Source: Auraticoccus monumenti (GTDB taxonomy: Bacteria; Actinomycetota; Actinomycetes; Propionibacteriales; Propionibacteriaceae). Taken from it: a DNA stretch of 64,000 bases. The notes below the pieces were generated by a model, which had not been told where the DNA came from, did no database searches, and saw only the letters and a program-made list of their open reading frames with translations. Shown piece after piece: positions 1-8,074 of the stretch (positions are counted from its first letter, which is position 1; each line of letters opens with the position of its first letter). Location: assembly GCF_900101785.1 (NCBI RefSeq), contig NZ_LT629688.1, positions 2,294,001 through 2,358,000 of the forward strand, written 5' to 3'. The position numbers and the translations under genes are program-made.

Positions 1-1
1 G

Positions 2-784
2 CACCCGACCACGGACTACATCCAGCGCACGTTCGCGATGCCCTACACCCAGGACGAGAGCTACTACCTGCTGGACGCCGAGCCCGGGGCGCGGGTGCAC
101 CTCGGGCTGCGCGAGGGCGTCGACCCGGCCCGGCTCCGGGAGGAGCTCGAGGCGGGCCAGCGCGGGGAGGAGGTGGACGTCGACGCCCTGGTCGCCACCT
201 TCCCGGCCCGTCGCCACGACCACTTCCTGATCCCCGCCGGCACGGTGCACGCCTCGGGGGCCGGGTCGATGGTGCTCGAGGTCTCGGCCACTCCCTTCAT
301 CTTCACCTTCAAGCTGTGGGACTGGGGTCGCCTGGGACTGGACGGGCGACCGCGCCCGATCCACCTCGAGCACGGGATGGCCAACATCGACCCCCGCCGT
401 GACACCGCCTGGGCGGCCCGGACGGCGGTCGACCAGACCCGGCAGGTCGACTCGGGCCCCGGCTGGGCCGAGGAGCGGACCGGGCTGCACGAGCTGGAGT
501 TCATCGAGACCCGGCGGCACCGCTTCACCGGCGCGGTCGATCACGACACCCGCGGCACCGTGCACGTCCTCAACCTGGTCGAGGGCGAGGAGGTGGTGGT
601 CGACTCGCCGGAGGACGCCTTCCCCGCCGTGGTGGTGCACTACGCGGAGACGTTCATCGTGCCGGCCGCGGTGGGCCGCTACCGTGTCACGCCGTCCGGC
701 GAGGGCCCGTGGGCCACGCTCAGGGCCTCGGTCCGGGGGACCGACCGGTGGCCGGCGGACCCGGCGGGGCCGGCGACCTCCTGA
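2..784 (+). CDS. Class I mannose-6-phosphate isomerase-like protein (5' end cut off)
   Basis: The reading frame is open from base 2, so the start lies outside the window; 260 residues are visible. The cupin motif HFLIPAGTVHASG (about visible residues 74-86) and the stretch FKLWDWGRLGLDG are typical of zinc-dependent type I phosphomannose isomerases, which interconvert mannose-6-phosphate and fructose-6-phosphate in the cytoplasm. The remainder is a second cupin-like domain. Two roles are possible: feeding GDP-mannose synthesis with manC and manB in this window, or sugar catabolism. In related actinobacteria manA usually follows the SIS gene, which here lies more than 50 kb away, so this may be a catabolic paralogue. 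The gene ends at a strong terminator hairpin. Confidence 0.75.
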   Translation, partial: HPTTDYIQRTFAMPYTQDESYYLLDAEPGARVHLGLREGVDPARLREELEAGQRGEEVDVDALVATFPARRHDHFLIPAGTVHASGAGSMVLEVSATPFIFTFKLWDWGRLGLDGRPRPIHLEHGMANIDPRRDTAWAARTAVDQTRQVDSGPGWAEERTGLHELEFIETRRHRFTGAVDHDTRGTVHVLNLVEGEEVVVDSPEDAFPAVVVHYAETFIVPAAVGRYRVTPSGEGPWATLRASVRGTDRWPADPAGPATS

Positions 785-793
785 CGACGCGAG

Positions 794-827
794 GAGGCCC
801 GGACCCACGGCTGTGGGTCCGGGCCTC
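794..827. terminator. Bidirectional hairpin terminator
   Basis: A perfect 15-bp stem (794-808 with 813-827) with a 4-nt loop lies between the convergent ends of the isomerase-like gene and the YihY gene. The flanks (ACGACG and CGTCGT) can extend the pairing. No long T-run follows, as is usual in GC-rich actinobacteria. Confidence 0.75.
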
Positions 828-859
828 TCGTCGTGCTCGGTCCGGCTCGGCCGTCCGGG

Positions 860-1840
860 TCAGCGGTCCCCGGTGCCGGGGGTCGAGTCGGCCTTCACGG
901 CGTCGCGCTGACCGATCGGCTGCTCGGGCCCCTTCGTGGTGTCGCGCCCGGTCTGCTCCTCGGACTCGGCGTTGATCTCGGCACCCAGCAGCACGGCGTA
1001 GGAGGTGATCCACAGCCACAGCAGCAGGACGATGATGCCGGCGAAGACGCCGTAGGTCTTGGCGTAGTTGCCGAAGGTGGAGACGTAGACCGAGAAGCCG
1101 ATCGAGGCCAGCAGCCAGATCACCGTGGCGACCACGGCTCCCACCGACACCCACCGCATCTGCGGGGCGTCCCGGTCCGGGGCGACCCGGTACAGCACGG
1201 CCAGGGCGGCGGCGATGATGACGACCAGCAGCACCCAGCGGGCGCCCAGCAGCAGGATCCGCACGACCGGGCTGTCGCCCAGCACCGACTCCAGCAGCGG
1301 CGGCACCACGGCGAGCAGGCCGAGCACCAGGACCAGGAAGACCATGGCGCCCAGGGTCAGCAGCAGGGCCAGCCCGCGCTTCTTGAAGAAGTTCCGGTCG
1401 TCGTCCTCGTCGTAGGCGGTGTTCACCGCGGTGATGAGGTTGCTGACGCCGCCGGAGGCGCTCCACAGGGCGACCAGGATGGAGATCACGACGCTCACGC
1501 CCAGACCCTGACGTCCACCGGAGGTGAGCGAGGTGATCTGGTCGGTGATGAGGGTGCGGGCGTCGGCCGGCAGAGCCTGGGTGAGGGACCCCACCTGGGT
1601 GGCGATCACGGCCGGGTCGGCGAACAGGCCGTAGAGCCCGACCAGCGCGATCAGCGCCGGGAACAGGGAGAGGAAGGCGAAGAAGGCGACCCCGGCGCCG
1701 AGGAGGGGGACCTGGTCGGTCTTGGCCTCGGCCCAGCCGCGCTTGGCGACCTGCAGCCAGCCCTTCTTGGGGATCTCACCGGGGCGGCTGGCGTCCTCGC
1801 CGGGCACCCCGGTCTCGTCCTTCGTGCGTCCTGCGGCCAT
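860..1840 (-). CDS. YihY/BrkB family membrane protein
   Basis: A 326-residue inner-membrane protein with about six hydrophobic helices. The N-terminal pattern, a short basic cytoplasmic lead followed by VPLLGAGVAFFAFLSLFPALI, is the hallmark of the YihY/BrkB (former 'RNase BN') family, whose biochemical role is unsettled. The ATG is preceded by AACGAGGAGAACGAG, a good ribosome site. A hairpin at 1872-1899 separates it from the three-gene operon upstream, so it probably has its own promoter in the 67-bp gap. The C-terminal tail is polar and charged. Nothing suggests damage. Confidence 0.85.
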   Translation of the reverse strand: MAAGRTKDETGVPGEDASRPGEIPKKGWLQVAKRGWAEAKTDQVPLLGAGVAFFAFLSLFPALIALVGLYGLFADPAVIATQVGSLTQALPADARTLITDQITSLTSGGRQGLGVSVVISILVALWSASGGVSNLITAVNTAYDEDDDRNFFKKRGLALLLTLGAMVFLVLVLGLLAVVPPLLESVLGDSPVVRILLLGARWVLLVVIIAAALAVLYRVAPDRDAPQMRWVSVGAVVATVIWLLASIGFSVYVSTFGNYAKTYGVFAGIIVLLLWLWITSYAVLLGAEINAESEEQTGRDTTKGPEQPIGQRDAVKADSTPGTGDR

Positions 1841-1871
1841 CTCGTTCTCCTCGTTCCGTGGGGACAGACCA

Positions 1872-1899
1872 GCAGGGCGCCCCGTCCGGGACGCCCTGC
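1872..1899 (-). terminator. Hairpin after the DUF3618 gene
   Basis: GCAGGGCG (1872-1879) pairs with CGCCCTGC (1892-1899) just downstream of the stop codon of the DUF3618 gene. It probably ends the 3999-to-1908 operon before the YihY gene. Confidence 0.6.
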
Positions 1900-1907
1900 G
1901 GTGTGGT

Positions 1908-2612
1908 TCAGCTCTGTCGGGACTCCTGCACCGAGTCCTTGGACTGCTGTGCCTGGTCCTTCACGTCCTGGGCGGCGGAGCCACCCTCGTCCTTGACCGT
2001 CTGGACGGCGTCCTGGGCGGACTCCTTCACCGACTGGACGGCGTCCTGGGCGGGCTCCCTCAGGTTCTCGGCCATGTCGCGGACGGCCTCGGTCGCCCCC
2101 TGCTTCAGCGGCTCGAGCTTCTCGCCCAGACCGGAGACGGCCCGCTGCTCCTTCTGCGACGCCGGGAACAGCCCGGCGACCAGGAGACCGGCACCGAAGG
2201 CGATCAGGCCCGCGGCGAGCGGGTTGCCCTGGGTGCGCTGACGGACCGCGCTGGGTGCCCCGCTGACGGCGCTGCCGACGTTGGAGGCGGCACCGGCGAC
2301 GGCGTCCTTGGCGTTGGCGGCGCCGTCGGCGACGGCGCCCTTCGCGTCGGAGGCGCCGCCACCGACGCTGCCACCGGCGGAGTGCAGCTTGTCGCCGGCG
2401 GCGTGGGTCGTCCCCATCACCTTGTCCTTGACGCTGCTCACCTTGTCGCTGACCGTGTCCTTGACCGAGTCCACCTGACGGCGGGCCACGTTCTTGGGGT
2501 TGGCGGTGTCGGCGAGGGCGTCGACGTCGTCGCTCAGCGCCGCGCGGGTGCGGGCGATGTCGGCGCGGATCTGCTCCGGGTCGTTGCTCGAGACGGGATC
2601 GGTGGTGCTCAT
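1908..2612 (-). CDS. DUF3618 domain membrane-associated protein
   Basis: A 234-residue protein. The first 40 residues carry the DUF3618 signature (DPEQIRADIARTRAALSDDVDALA). A long low-complexity stretch rich in K, D, A, V and S follows, then one hydrophobic helix at about 131-150, then a tail with repeated amphipathic units (DAVQSVKESAQ / DAVQTVKDEGG) likely to form a helix or coiled coil. The start was chosen at 2612 because its ATG overlaps the upstream stop (ATGA) and is preceded by GCAGGAGGAG; longer versions lack DUF3618 homology. It is last in an operon with the holin-X and anchor genes. The function is unknown; it probably scaffolds at the membrane. Confidence 0.8.
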   Translation of the reverse strand: MSTTDPVSSNDPEQIRADIARTRAALSDDVDALADTANPKNVARRQVDSVKDTVSDKVSSVKDKVMGTTHAAGDKLHSAGGSVGGGASDAKGAVADGAANAKDAVAGAASNVGSAVSGAPSAVRQRTQGNPLAAGLIAFGAGLLVAGLFPASQKEQRAVSGLGEKLEPLKQGATEAVRDMAENLREPAQDAVQSVKESAQDAVQTVKDEGGSAAQDVKDQAQQSKDSVQESRQS

Positions 2613-3058
2613 CGGTTCTTCTCCTCCTGCCCCTTCAGGGCGTTGGGGACCTTGCTGAGGGTGTCGGTGGTGTCCGGCACGCCGCGGACTCGCTTCAGTT
2701 CCTTCTGACCCGTGTTGGCCAGAGCCGCGCCGATCAGCGCCCACACGAGGACCACGATCAGCGAGGACCACTGGAGCTCCATGAACTGGCCCAGACCCCA
2801 CATCAGGCTGAGGCTGATGAAGACCAGGACGAGCAGACCGGCCACGGCGGCACCGGCGAGCATGCCGATGCCCTTGCCGGCGTTCTTGCCGGACTCGCTC
2901 AGCTCGGCCTTGGCCAGGGCGACCTCCTGACGCATCAGCGTCGAGAGGTCCCCGGTGACGGAGGCGAACAGCTGGCCGATGCTACGGCCGTCCTCGGACT
3001 CCAGCACCCCGCGGTCGTGACCGTGCCCACGGTCGACGGGCTGCATGGCGTCGCTCAT
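2609..3058 (-). CDS. Phage-holin-superfamily (holin-X / DUF1469-like) membrane protein
   Basis: A 149-residue protein with a cytoplasmic N-terminal segment containing the family pattern (SIGQLFASVTGDLSTLMRQE...KAEL), then two transmembrane helices at about 62-88 and 95-115, then a charged tail. Despite the family name this is a chromosomal envelope protein; no phage gene is nearby. It overlaps both neighbours by 4 nt (ATGA), which shows tight translational coupling. This trio (tail-anchored protein, holin-X, DUF3618) is a common actinobacterial set of unknown function, possibly in envelope stress or membrane shaping. Confidence 0.8.
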   Translation of the reverse strand: MSDAMQPVDRGHGHDRGVLESEDGRSIGQLFASVTGDLSTLMRQEVALAKAELSESGKNAGKGIGMLAGAAVAGLLVLVFISLSLMWGLGQFMELQWSSLIVVLVWALIGAALANTGQKELKRVRGVPDTTDTLSKVPNALKGQEEKNR

Positions 3059-3999
3059 CGGGCACCGCCTCGCGTGTCATCCACCCAGGGGCTGGTGCCC
3101 GTGCCGGTGCCGTACCCGGACTGCGGGTCGGTCAGGTCCTCCTCGACCATCGACGCCGGGGCGTCGGTGGAGGAGGTGTAGCCCGCCTGCCCGGTCGGGG
3201 TGCCGGCCGGGGCGGTGGAGTAGCCGGTGGTGGCGTACCCGGTGCTGGCGTAGCCGGGCTCGACGTAGCCGCCGGCCTGCGCGGGCGGGGTGCTCCACGC
3301 GCTGGCGTCCCCGGACAGTCCGCGGGAACCGCTGCTCCCGGTGCTGCCGGGGTTGTCCAGGTCGGTGCGGCTGGCCACGACGTCGCGGGTGAGGCGACCC
3401 ACCACGAGGCCGGCCAGCGCCATGCCGCCGAGGAACAGGCCGGGACGGCGGCGGGCGAAGTCGCGCACCTCGTCCAGCACGTCGGCGGGCTCACGGTTCT
3501 CGAACCAGTGCGCTGCCGAACCGATGCGCCGCGAGGCCTCCTGGGCCAGCTGGCTGCCCGGGCCGGAGCCCTCGGCCTTCGAGGCCATCTCGCCCAGCTC
3601 GGAGGCGACCGAGTGCAGACCGCCGGCGAGCCGCTGCTGCTGGCTGCCGATCTGGGTGCGCACCTCCGTGGTCACGGTGCCGACCAGGTCGGCGGCGCGC
3701 TCCTTGGCCTCGCCGGCCACACCTGCGGCCTCCTCCTTCGCGGTGCCGGCGACGTCGCGCCCGGCGTCCACCGCGGTGTTCTTGACCTGACCGGCCTCCT
3801 GCTTGGCCACGTCCTTGGTCGAGTCGTCCGACCCGCCGGTGGAGCCGGTGCCCGTTGCTGGGTCGGCCCAGGTGTCGGTGCCGGTCGCCGGGGTGGACGC
3901 GCCGTAGGGGTCACCGGCCACGGAGCCGGTTCCGGGGACGTTCGGGTCGTTGCTTCCGGGCCAGTCCTGTCGGCCGGGATCGCTCGTGTAGCTCGTCAC
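3055..3999 (-). CDS. Low-complexity membrane-anchored protein heading the holin-X operon
   Basis: A 314-residue protein with a GTG start preceded by GATGGGAGATCAGC. Residues 1-60 are rich in G, S, T, P and D. Residues 60-155 are Ala/Lys/Glu-rich heptad-like sequence (KDVAKQEAGQVKNTAVDAG), resembling LEA-like or apolipoprotein-like amphipathic helices. One hydrophobic helix lies at about 186-203 just after FARRRPG. The tail is Tyr/Gly/Ser-rich with repeated YASTGYATTGYS-type units and looks disordered. It is first in a three-gene operon, with 4-nt overlaps downstream. I do not recognise a catalytic domain. The layout suggests a membrane protein with long flexible arms. Confidence 0.7.
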   Translation of the reverse strand: MTSYTSDPGRQDWPGSNDPNVPGTGSVAGDPYGASTPATGTDTWADPATGTGSTGGSDDSTKDVAKQEAGQVKNTAVDAGRDVAGTAKEEAAGVAGEAKERAADLVGTVTTEVRTQIGSQQQRLAGGLHSVASELGEMASKAEGSGPGSQLAQEASRRIGSAAHWFENREPADVLDEVRDFARRRPGLFLGGMALAGLVVGRLTRDVVASRTDLDNPGSTGSSGSRGLSGDASAWSTPPAQAGGYVEPGYASTGYATTGYSTAPAGTPTGQAGYTSSTDAPASMVEEDLTDPQSGYGTGTGTSPWVDDTRGGAR

Positions 4000-4019
4000 G
4001 CTGATCTCCCATCACAGTT

Positions 4020-4041
4020 GTCGCACGCACTCACGTGCGAC
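4020..4041. promoter_or_regulatory. 8-bp inverted repeat before the holin-X operon
   Basis: GTCGCACG and CGTGCGAC form a perfect inverted repeat with a 6-nt spacer, beginning 21 nt upstream of the GTG start at 3999. It could be an operator or a 5'-leader hairpin. On the minus strand a GGGTAT box (about 4090-4095) lies further up, but I found no convincing -35 partner. Confidence 0.35.
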
Positions 4042-4157
4042 GCCTTTCGGGTGTCTCGGGCGGTGCTGTTGCCTCCGCCTTCGGGGGGCGGATACCCGTG
4101 ACGACCCCATCCACGCGGGAATCCCGTGAAGATCGTCCGCGAAGTCATGAGTGCGAA

Positions 4158-4173
4158 GGCGCGGCTTCGCGCC
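4158..4173 (-). terminator. Hairpin after the MFS gene
   Basis: GGCGCG-GCTT-CGCGCC forms a perfect 6-bp hairpin 28 nt after the MFS stop codon. It is short and has no T-run, so it is only a candidate terminator. Confidence 0.4.
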
Positions 4174-4200
4174 GGGAGCGGTCGCCCGAGGAGTCAGGGC

Positions 4201-5454
4201 TCAGGTGCGTCCGGCGGCGTCCGCGTGGGATGAAGTGAGTGCCACCACGACCAGCACGGCCAGCACGCCGGCCCCCACCAGGTTCACCGCCGGGTAGCCG
4301 CCGAGGGCGAGCACCGGACCGGAGACGGCGGCGGTCGCGGCGGCCACCAGGCTCATCGCCGAGTCGACCTGCCCCTGGAGCCGGACCCGGGTGGCGTCGG
4401 CCGCCCCGCGGGCCATCAGGGCCGAACCGCCGATCAGGCAGGCCGACCAGCCGAGCCCGAGCAGCCCCAGCGCCACCGAGAGCCAGACCGACCCGAGGCC
4501 GTGGTGGTCCGGGGCCAGGGCGCCGCCGAGGAAGGCCAGCACGAACAGCGCCACCCCCAGCCCCAGCACGAGGCGCGAGCCGAAGCGGTCGGCCAGCCAG
4601 CCGAACAGGGGGCTGGCGGCGTACATGCCGAGGACGTGGATGCTGATCACCAGCCCGACCAGGGTGAGGGACATGCCCTGGTGGGTCATGTGCACCGGCG
4701 TCATGACCATCACCGAGACCATCATCGCGTGGCCGCAGACGACGGCGACGATGCCCAGCCGCAGGGTGGGGGAGGACATCGCATCCAGCAGCACGCGGCG
4801 TGCGGGCACCCGGGGCCCGTCCGCGGCGGGTGGGGCGGGCTGGACCGGCAGACCCAGCCACAGCACCGCGGCGGCCAGCACGAAGACGGTGACCGAGATG
4901 AGGTAGGGACCGGCCAGGGCCGGCAGCCCGACGCCGGTACCCAGGTCGGCCCCGGCCTGGGACAGGTTCGGGCCCACCACCGAGCCGACGGTGGTGGACC
5001 ACACCACCAGCGACATGGTGCGCGCCCGCCGGGCCGGTGAGGACACCTCGGCCGCGGCGTAGCGGGACTGCAGCCCCGCGGCCGTGCTCGACCCGAAGGC
5101 CAGCATCCCGAGCAGCATCAGGGGCAGCCAGCCGAGCACCGCGGCCACCAGGACGACAGCGGCGCCCACCGCCCCGAGACCGAAGCCGGCGCCGAGCCCG
5201 GCCCGGCGGCCGTGGCGGGAGGCGAGCTCGGCCAGCGGGACCGAGACCAGACCCGCCCCGACGATGGAGGCGGTCTGGGCCACCCCGGCGGCCGCGCTGG
5301 TGCCCGACACCTGCTCGGCGAGCACACCGCCGACCGCGACGCTGGAGGCGACCCCCACCCCGGAGAGCAGCTGGGCGGCGACCAGCACGGCCACCGAGCG
5401 CCCGGGACGGACGGTGCCCGTGCCCGCTGCGGTCGTCGCGGTCCCAGCGGTCAC
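4201..5454 (-). CDS. MFS transporter
   Basis: A 417-residue polytopic membrane protein with about twelve hydrophobic segments in two halves, and a central charged loop around residues 205-220. The motif between helices 2 and 3 (ASRHGRRAGLG) and its counterpart in the second half (LADRFGSRLVLG) are the classic major facilitator loop signatures. The GTG start at 5454 has GGAGG placed 6 nt upstream. The substrate is unknown; the architecture is like proton-driven drug or metabolite exporters. It lies 75 bp downstream of the LLM gene on the same strand and may be transcribed from the fucD-LLM unit. Confidence 0.85.
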   Translation of the reverse strand: MTAGTATTAAGTGTVRPGRSVAVLVAAQLLSGVGVASSVAVGGVLAEQVSGTSAAAGVAQTASIVGAGLVSVPLAELASRHGRRAGLGAGFGLGAVGAAVVLVAAVLGWLPLMLLGMLAFGSSTAAGLQSRYAAAEVSSPARRARTMSLVVWSTTVGSVVGPNLSQAGADLGTGVGLPALAGPYLISVTVFVLAAAVLWLGLPVQPAPPAADGPRVPARRVLLDAMSSPTLRLGIVAVVCGHAMMVSVMVMTPVHMTHQGMSLTLVGLVISIHVLGMYAASPLFGWLADRFGSRLVLGLGVALFVLAFLGGALAPDHHGLGSVWLSVALGLLGLGWSACLIGGSALMARGAADATRVRLQGQVDSAMSLVAAATAAVSGPVLALGGYPAVNLVGAGVLAVLVVVALTSSHADAAGRT

Positions 5455-5529
5455 GGTCGTCCTCCGATCAGGCCGTCAGGAGCGCGACGGTCGGGGCCGA
5501 CTCTGCCGCACCCGCGACGGCGGGGCGAG

Positions 5530-6504
5530 TCAGTTGAGCGCCCGGGCCAGCGAGGGGAGGTCGTCGGGCCCGGCGGGGATCAGCACGACGCTGGCGGCGC
5601 CGGCGTCGTGGATGGCGGCGATGCGCTGGCGGGCCTCCTCGGGCGTCCCGGCGATGCTGAGCTGCCGGATCCACTCCGCGGGGAGCCGGTCGACGAAGTC
5701 GCCGGGGTCGGTGGCGTCCTGGCGGAGGCGGGTGAGCTCCTCGGCGAAGGGCAGCGAGGTCAGGTGCGGGTCCCAGTCGGGGAGGGCGAAGGGCGCCATC
5801 GCCGGCCGGGCCAGCTCGACGGCCCGGTCGGGGTCGTCCTCCACCCGGGCCACGTTGTAGGCCACCACGCGGTGCGGGCCGTCCGCGGCGATGTGGCCGA
5901 GCGCCTCGGCCACGTACTCCGGGCCCGCGGGCTCGGCCAGGACCGTCCCGTCGGCGTACCGGCCGGCCAGCCGCAGCGACTTCGGCCCCCGCACCCCGGC
6001 CAGCAGGGGAGGGACGACCGCCGGCACCATCTCCAGCGCGACGTGGTCCAGCGTCACGTACCGGCCGGACAGCCGGAGCCGCTCGCCGTGCAGCAGCGCG
6101 CGGGTGGCCTGCAGCCACTCCTGCAGCAGGGTCAGCGGGCTGGCCGGCCAGATGTCGAGCTGCTGCATCCACCCCTTCGACCCGTGCCCGACGCCGACGT
6201 CGACCCGGCCGGGGAAGAGCTCGGCGAGGGTGGCGACCTCCATCGCGGCGAAGGCGACCTGTCGGGCGGCGGCGGGGAGGATGCCGACGCCGATGCGGAT
6301 CCGCGACGTCACCGCCAACGCGGCCGCCGTCTGGGCGATGCCGCCGCGGAAGCCCAGGTCCTCCACCGTCCAGGCCTCGTCGAAGCCGAGCCGCTCGGCC
6401 TCGACGACGAAGGACAGCACCCGGTCGGCCGGGAGGTCGCGGGGGACCATCACCCCGGTGGCGCGGGGGCTGGGAGCGGACTGCGTCGGCGCTGTGTCGG
6501 TCAC
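5530..6504 (-). CDS. LLM-class (luciferase-like) flavin-dependent oxidoreductase
   Basis: A 324-residue TIM-barrel protein. AERLGFDEAWTVEDLGFRGG, RIRIGVGILP and GRVDVGVGHGSKGWM are typical of the bacterial luciferase/F420-dependent reductase superfamily, and the C-terminal IAGTPEEARQRIAAIHDAGA is the usual end of these proteins. It is near the family's usual length. The cofactor could be FMN or F420; the window encodes F420 synthesis (fbiA/fbiB), so F420 is plausible but unproven. The GTG start is preceded by TAGCGT with a 6-nt gap, suggesting a leaderless transcript. It lies 40 bp downstream of fucD. Confidence 0.85.
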   Translation of the reverse strand: MTDTAPTQSAPSPRATGVMVPRDLPADRVLSFVVEAERLGFDEAWTVEDLGFRGGIAQTAAALAVTSRIRIGVGILPAAARQVAFAAMEVATLAELFPGRVDVGVGHGSKGWMQQLDIWPASPLTLLQEWLQATRALLHGERLRLSGRYVTLDHVALEMVPAVVPPLLAGVRGPKSLRLAGRYADGTVLAEPAGPEYVAEALGHIAADGPHRVVAYNVARVEDDPDRAVELARPAMAPFALPDWDPHLTSLPFAEELTRLRQDATDPGDFVDRLPAEWIRQLSIAGTPEEARQRIAAIHDAGAASVVLIPAGPDDLPSLARALN

Positions 6505-6544
6505 GGGACCACGCTAGCGGTGCCCCCTGACAGGACTCCGCTCG

Positions 6545-7888
6545 TCAGCCCCGGGCGGCCGCGACGGCGTCGGCGTGCCGCTCGGTCCAGTAGGTCCCCT
6601 GCGGCCAGCGGTAGTCCGCCACCGAGGCGGCGTGCATCTCGGTGGAGTACCCGGGCCGGGTGGGGGCGACGTAGGCGGCGGAGTCGACCACGCAGGGGTC
6701 GGTGAAGTGCTCGTGCAGGTGGTCCACGAACTCGGCGACGCGTCCCTCGCGGGAACCGGAGACGGCGACGAAGTCGAGCATCGAGACGTGCTGGACCATC
6801 TCGCACAGCCCCACCCCGCCGGCGTGCGGGCACACCGGGACGCCGAACTTGGCGGCCATCAGCAGCACCGCCACGATCTCGTTCAGCGAGCCCAGCCGCC
6901 CGGTGTCGATCTGGCAGTAGTCGATGGCCCCGGCCTGGAGCAGCTGCTTGAACATGACGCGGTTGTGGCCGTGCTCGCCGGTGGCCACCCCGATCGGGGC
7001 GACGGCCTTGCGGATGGTGGCGTGACCGAGCACGTCGTCGGGGCTGGTGGGCTCCTCGATCCAGAGCAGGTCGAAGTCGGCCAGCGCGTTGACCCACTCG
7101 ATCGCCTGGTCGACGTCCCAGACCTGGTTGGCGTCGATCATCAGCTTGCGGTCCGGACCGATCACGTCGCGGGCGATCTGGCAGCGGAGCCGGTCGTGCT
7201 CGAGGTCGGCGCCCACCTTGAGCTTGATGTGCCCGTAGCCCTCGTCGACGGCCTCCTGGCACAGCCGGCGCAGCTTCTCGTCGCTGTAGCCGAGCCACCC
7301 CGCCGAGGTGGTGTAGCAGGGGTAGCCCTCGGCCTCCAGCTCGGCGATCCGCCCGGCCTTGCCCGGCTCCTGGGCCCGGAGCAGCTCCAGGGCCTCCTCG
7401 CGGGTGAGGGCGTCGGACAGGTAGCGCAGGTCGGCCACGTCGACCAGCTGCTCCGGGGTCATGTCGGCCAGCAGCCGCCAGACCGGCTTGCCGGCGTGAC
7501 GCCCGGCGAGGTCCCAGACGGCGTTCATCACCGCGGCGAGGGACAGCTGGACGACACCCTTCTCCGGGCCGAGCCAGCGGATCTGGGAGTCGGAGGTGAG
7601 CCCGCGGTAGACCGCACCCAGGTCGCCGACCGCGCGGTCGACGTCGAGACCCACCAGGGTCTCGGCCTGCTGACGGGCGGCCACGGCCACGATGTCGTTG
7701 CCGCGCCCGATGGTGAACGTCAGCCCGTGACCGGCCAGCGGCGTCCCGTCGGGGCCCACCGCGTCGGTGGTGAGGGTGACGTAGACGGCGGAGTAGTCGC
7801 CGTCCTTGTTCATGGCGTCGGAGCCGTCAGCGCTCAGCGACGTCGGGAAGCGGACGTCGTCGATGCTGACGCCGGTGATGGTGGCCAT
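6545..7888 (-). CDS. fucD: L-fuconate dehydratase (enolase superfamily)
   Basis: A 447-residue member of the mandelate racemase branch of the enolase superfamily. Visible landmarks are the lysine motif HIKLKVGAD, the metal ligands in [20 protein letters not shown] and ATGEHGHNR, and the family-specific [15 protein letters not shown] with the catalytic histidine. It dehydrates L-fuconate to 2-keto-3-deoxy-L-fuconate in non-phosphorylative L-fucose breakdown. The start at 7888 was chosen because [17 protein letters not shown] matches the family N-terminus and GAGGAGATC lies just upstream; an open extension to 7990 has no support. The rest of the fucose pathway is not in this window. Confidence 0.93.
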   Translation of the reverse strand: MATITGVSIDDVRFPTSLSADGSDAMNKDGDYSAVYVTLTTDAVGPDGTPLAGHGLTFTIGRGNDIVAVAARQQAETLVGLDVDRAVGDLGAVYRGLTSDSQIRWLGPEKGVVQLSLAAVMNAVWDLAGRHAGKPVWRLLADMTPEQLVDVADLRYLSDALTREEALELLRAQEPGKAGRIAELEAEGYPCYTTSAGWLGYSDEKLRRLCQEAVDEGYGHIKLKVGADLEHDRLRCQIARDVIGPDRKLMIDANQVWDVDQAIEWVNALADFDLLWIEEPTSPDDVLGHATIRKAVAPIGVATGEHGHNRVMFKQLLQAGAIDYCQIDTGRLGSLNEIVAVLLMAAKFGVPVCPHAGGVGLCEMVQHVSMLDFVAVSGSREGRVAEFVDHLHEHFTDPCVVDSAAYVAPTRPGYSTEMHAASVADYRWPQGTYWTERHADAVAAARG

Positions 7889-8015
7889 AGCCGATCTCCT
7901 CATGCGGATGGTGATTCGTCGGAGAGGATACGTCACCAGTGGCAGCGACAGCGGTTCTGGGGCCGTTGTGGAGCCGATACATCTGATCACTTGCCGGGCG
8001 ACGACCGTGGCGGGG

Positions 8016-8056
8016 GGCGGGCGGGCCCGGGTCGGTCGACTCCGGGCCCGCCCGCC
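8016..8056 (-). terminator. Strong hairpin terminator of the surface-protein gene
   Basis: A perfect 15-bp GC stem (8016-8030 with 8042-8056) with an 11-nt loop sits 18 nt after the stop codon of the surface protein and before the fucD promoter region (7889-8015). The latter holds a relatively AT-rich island (GATACATCTGATCACTT on the + strand, about 7976-7992) that could be a regulator site. Confidence 0.7.
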
Positions 8057-8074
8057 GCTCCGCGCGGCGAGGTC

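Noticed and set aside
2609-3058. Prophage remnant suggested by a holin-family hit
   Set aside because: Holin-X/DUF1469 proteins are ordinary chromosomal envelope proteins; no phage structural, lysis or integrase genes are present.
4086-4100. A SigB/SigF-type promoter (GGGTAT) for the holin-X operon
   Set aside because: I could find no GTTT-like -35 element at the proper distance.
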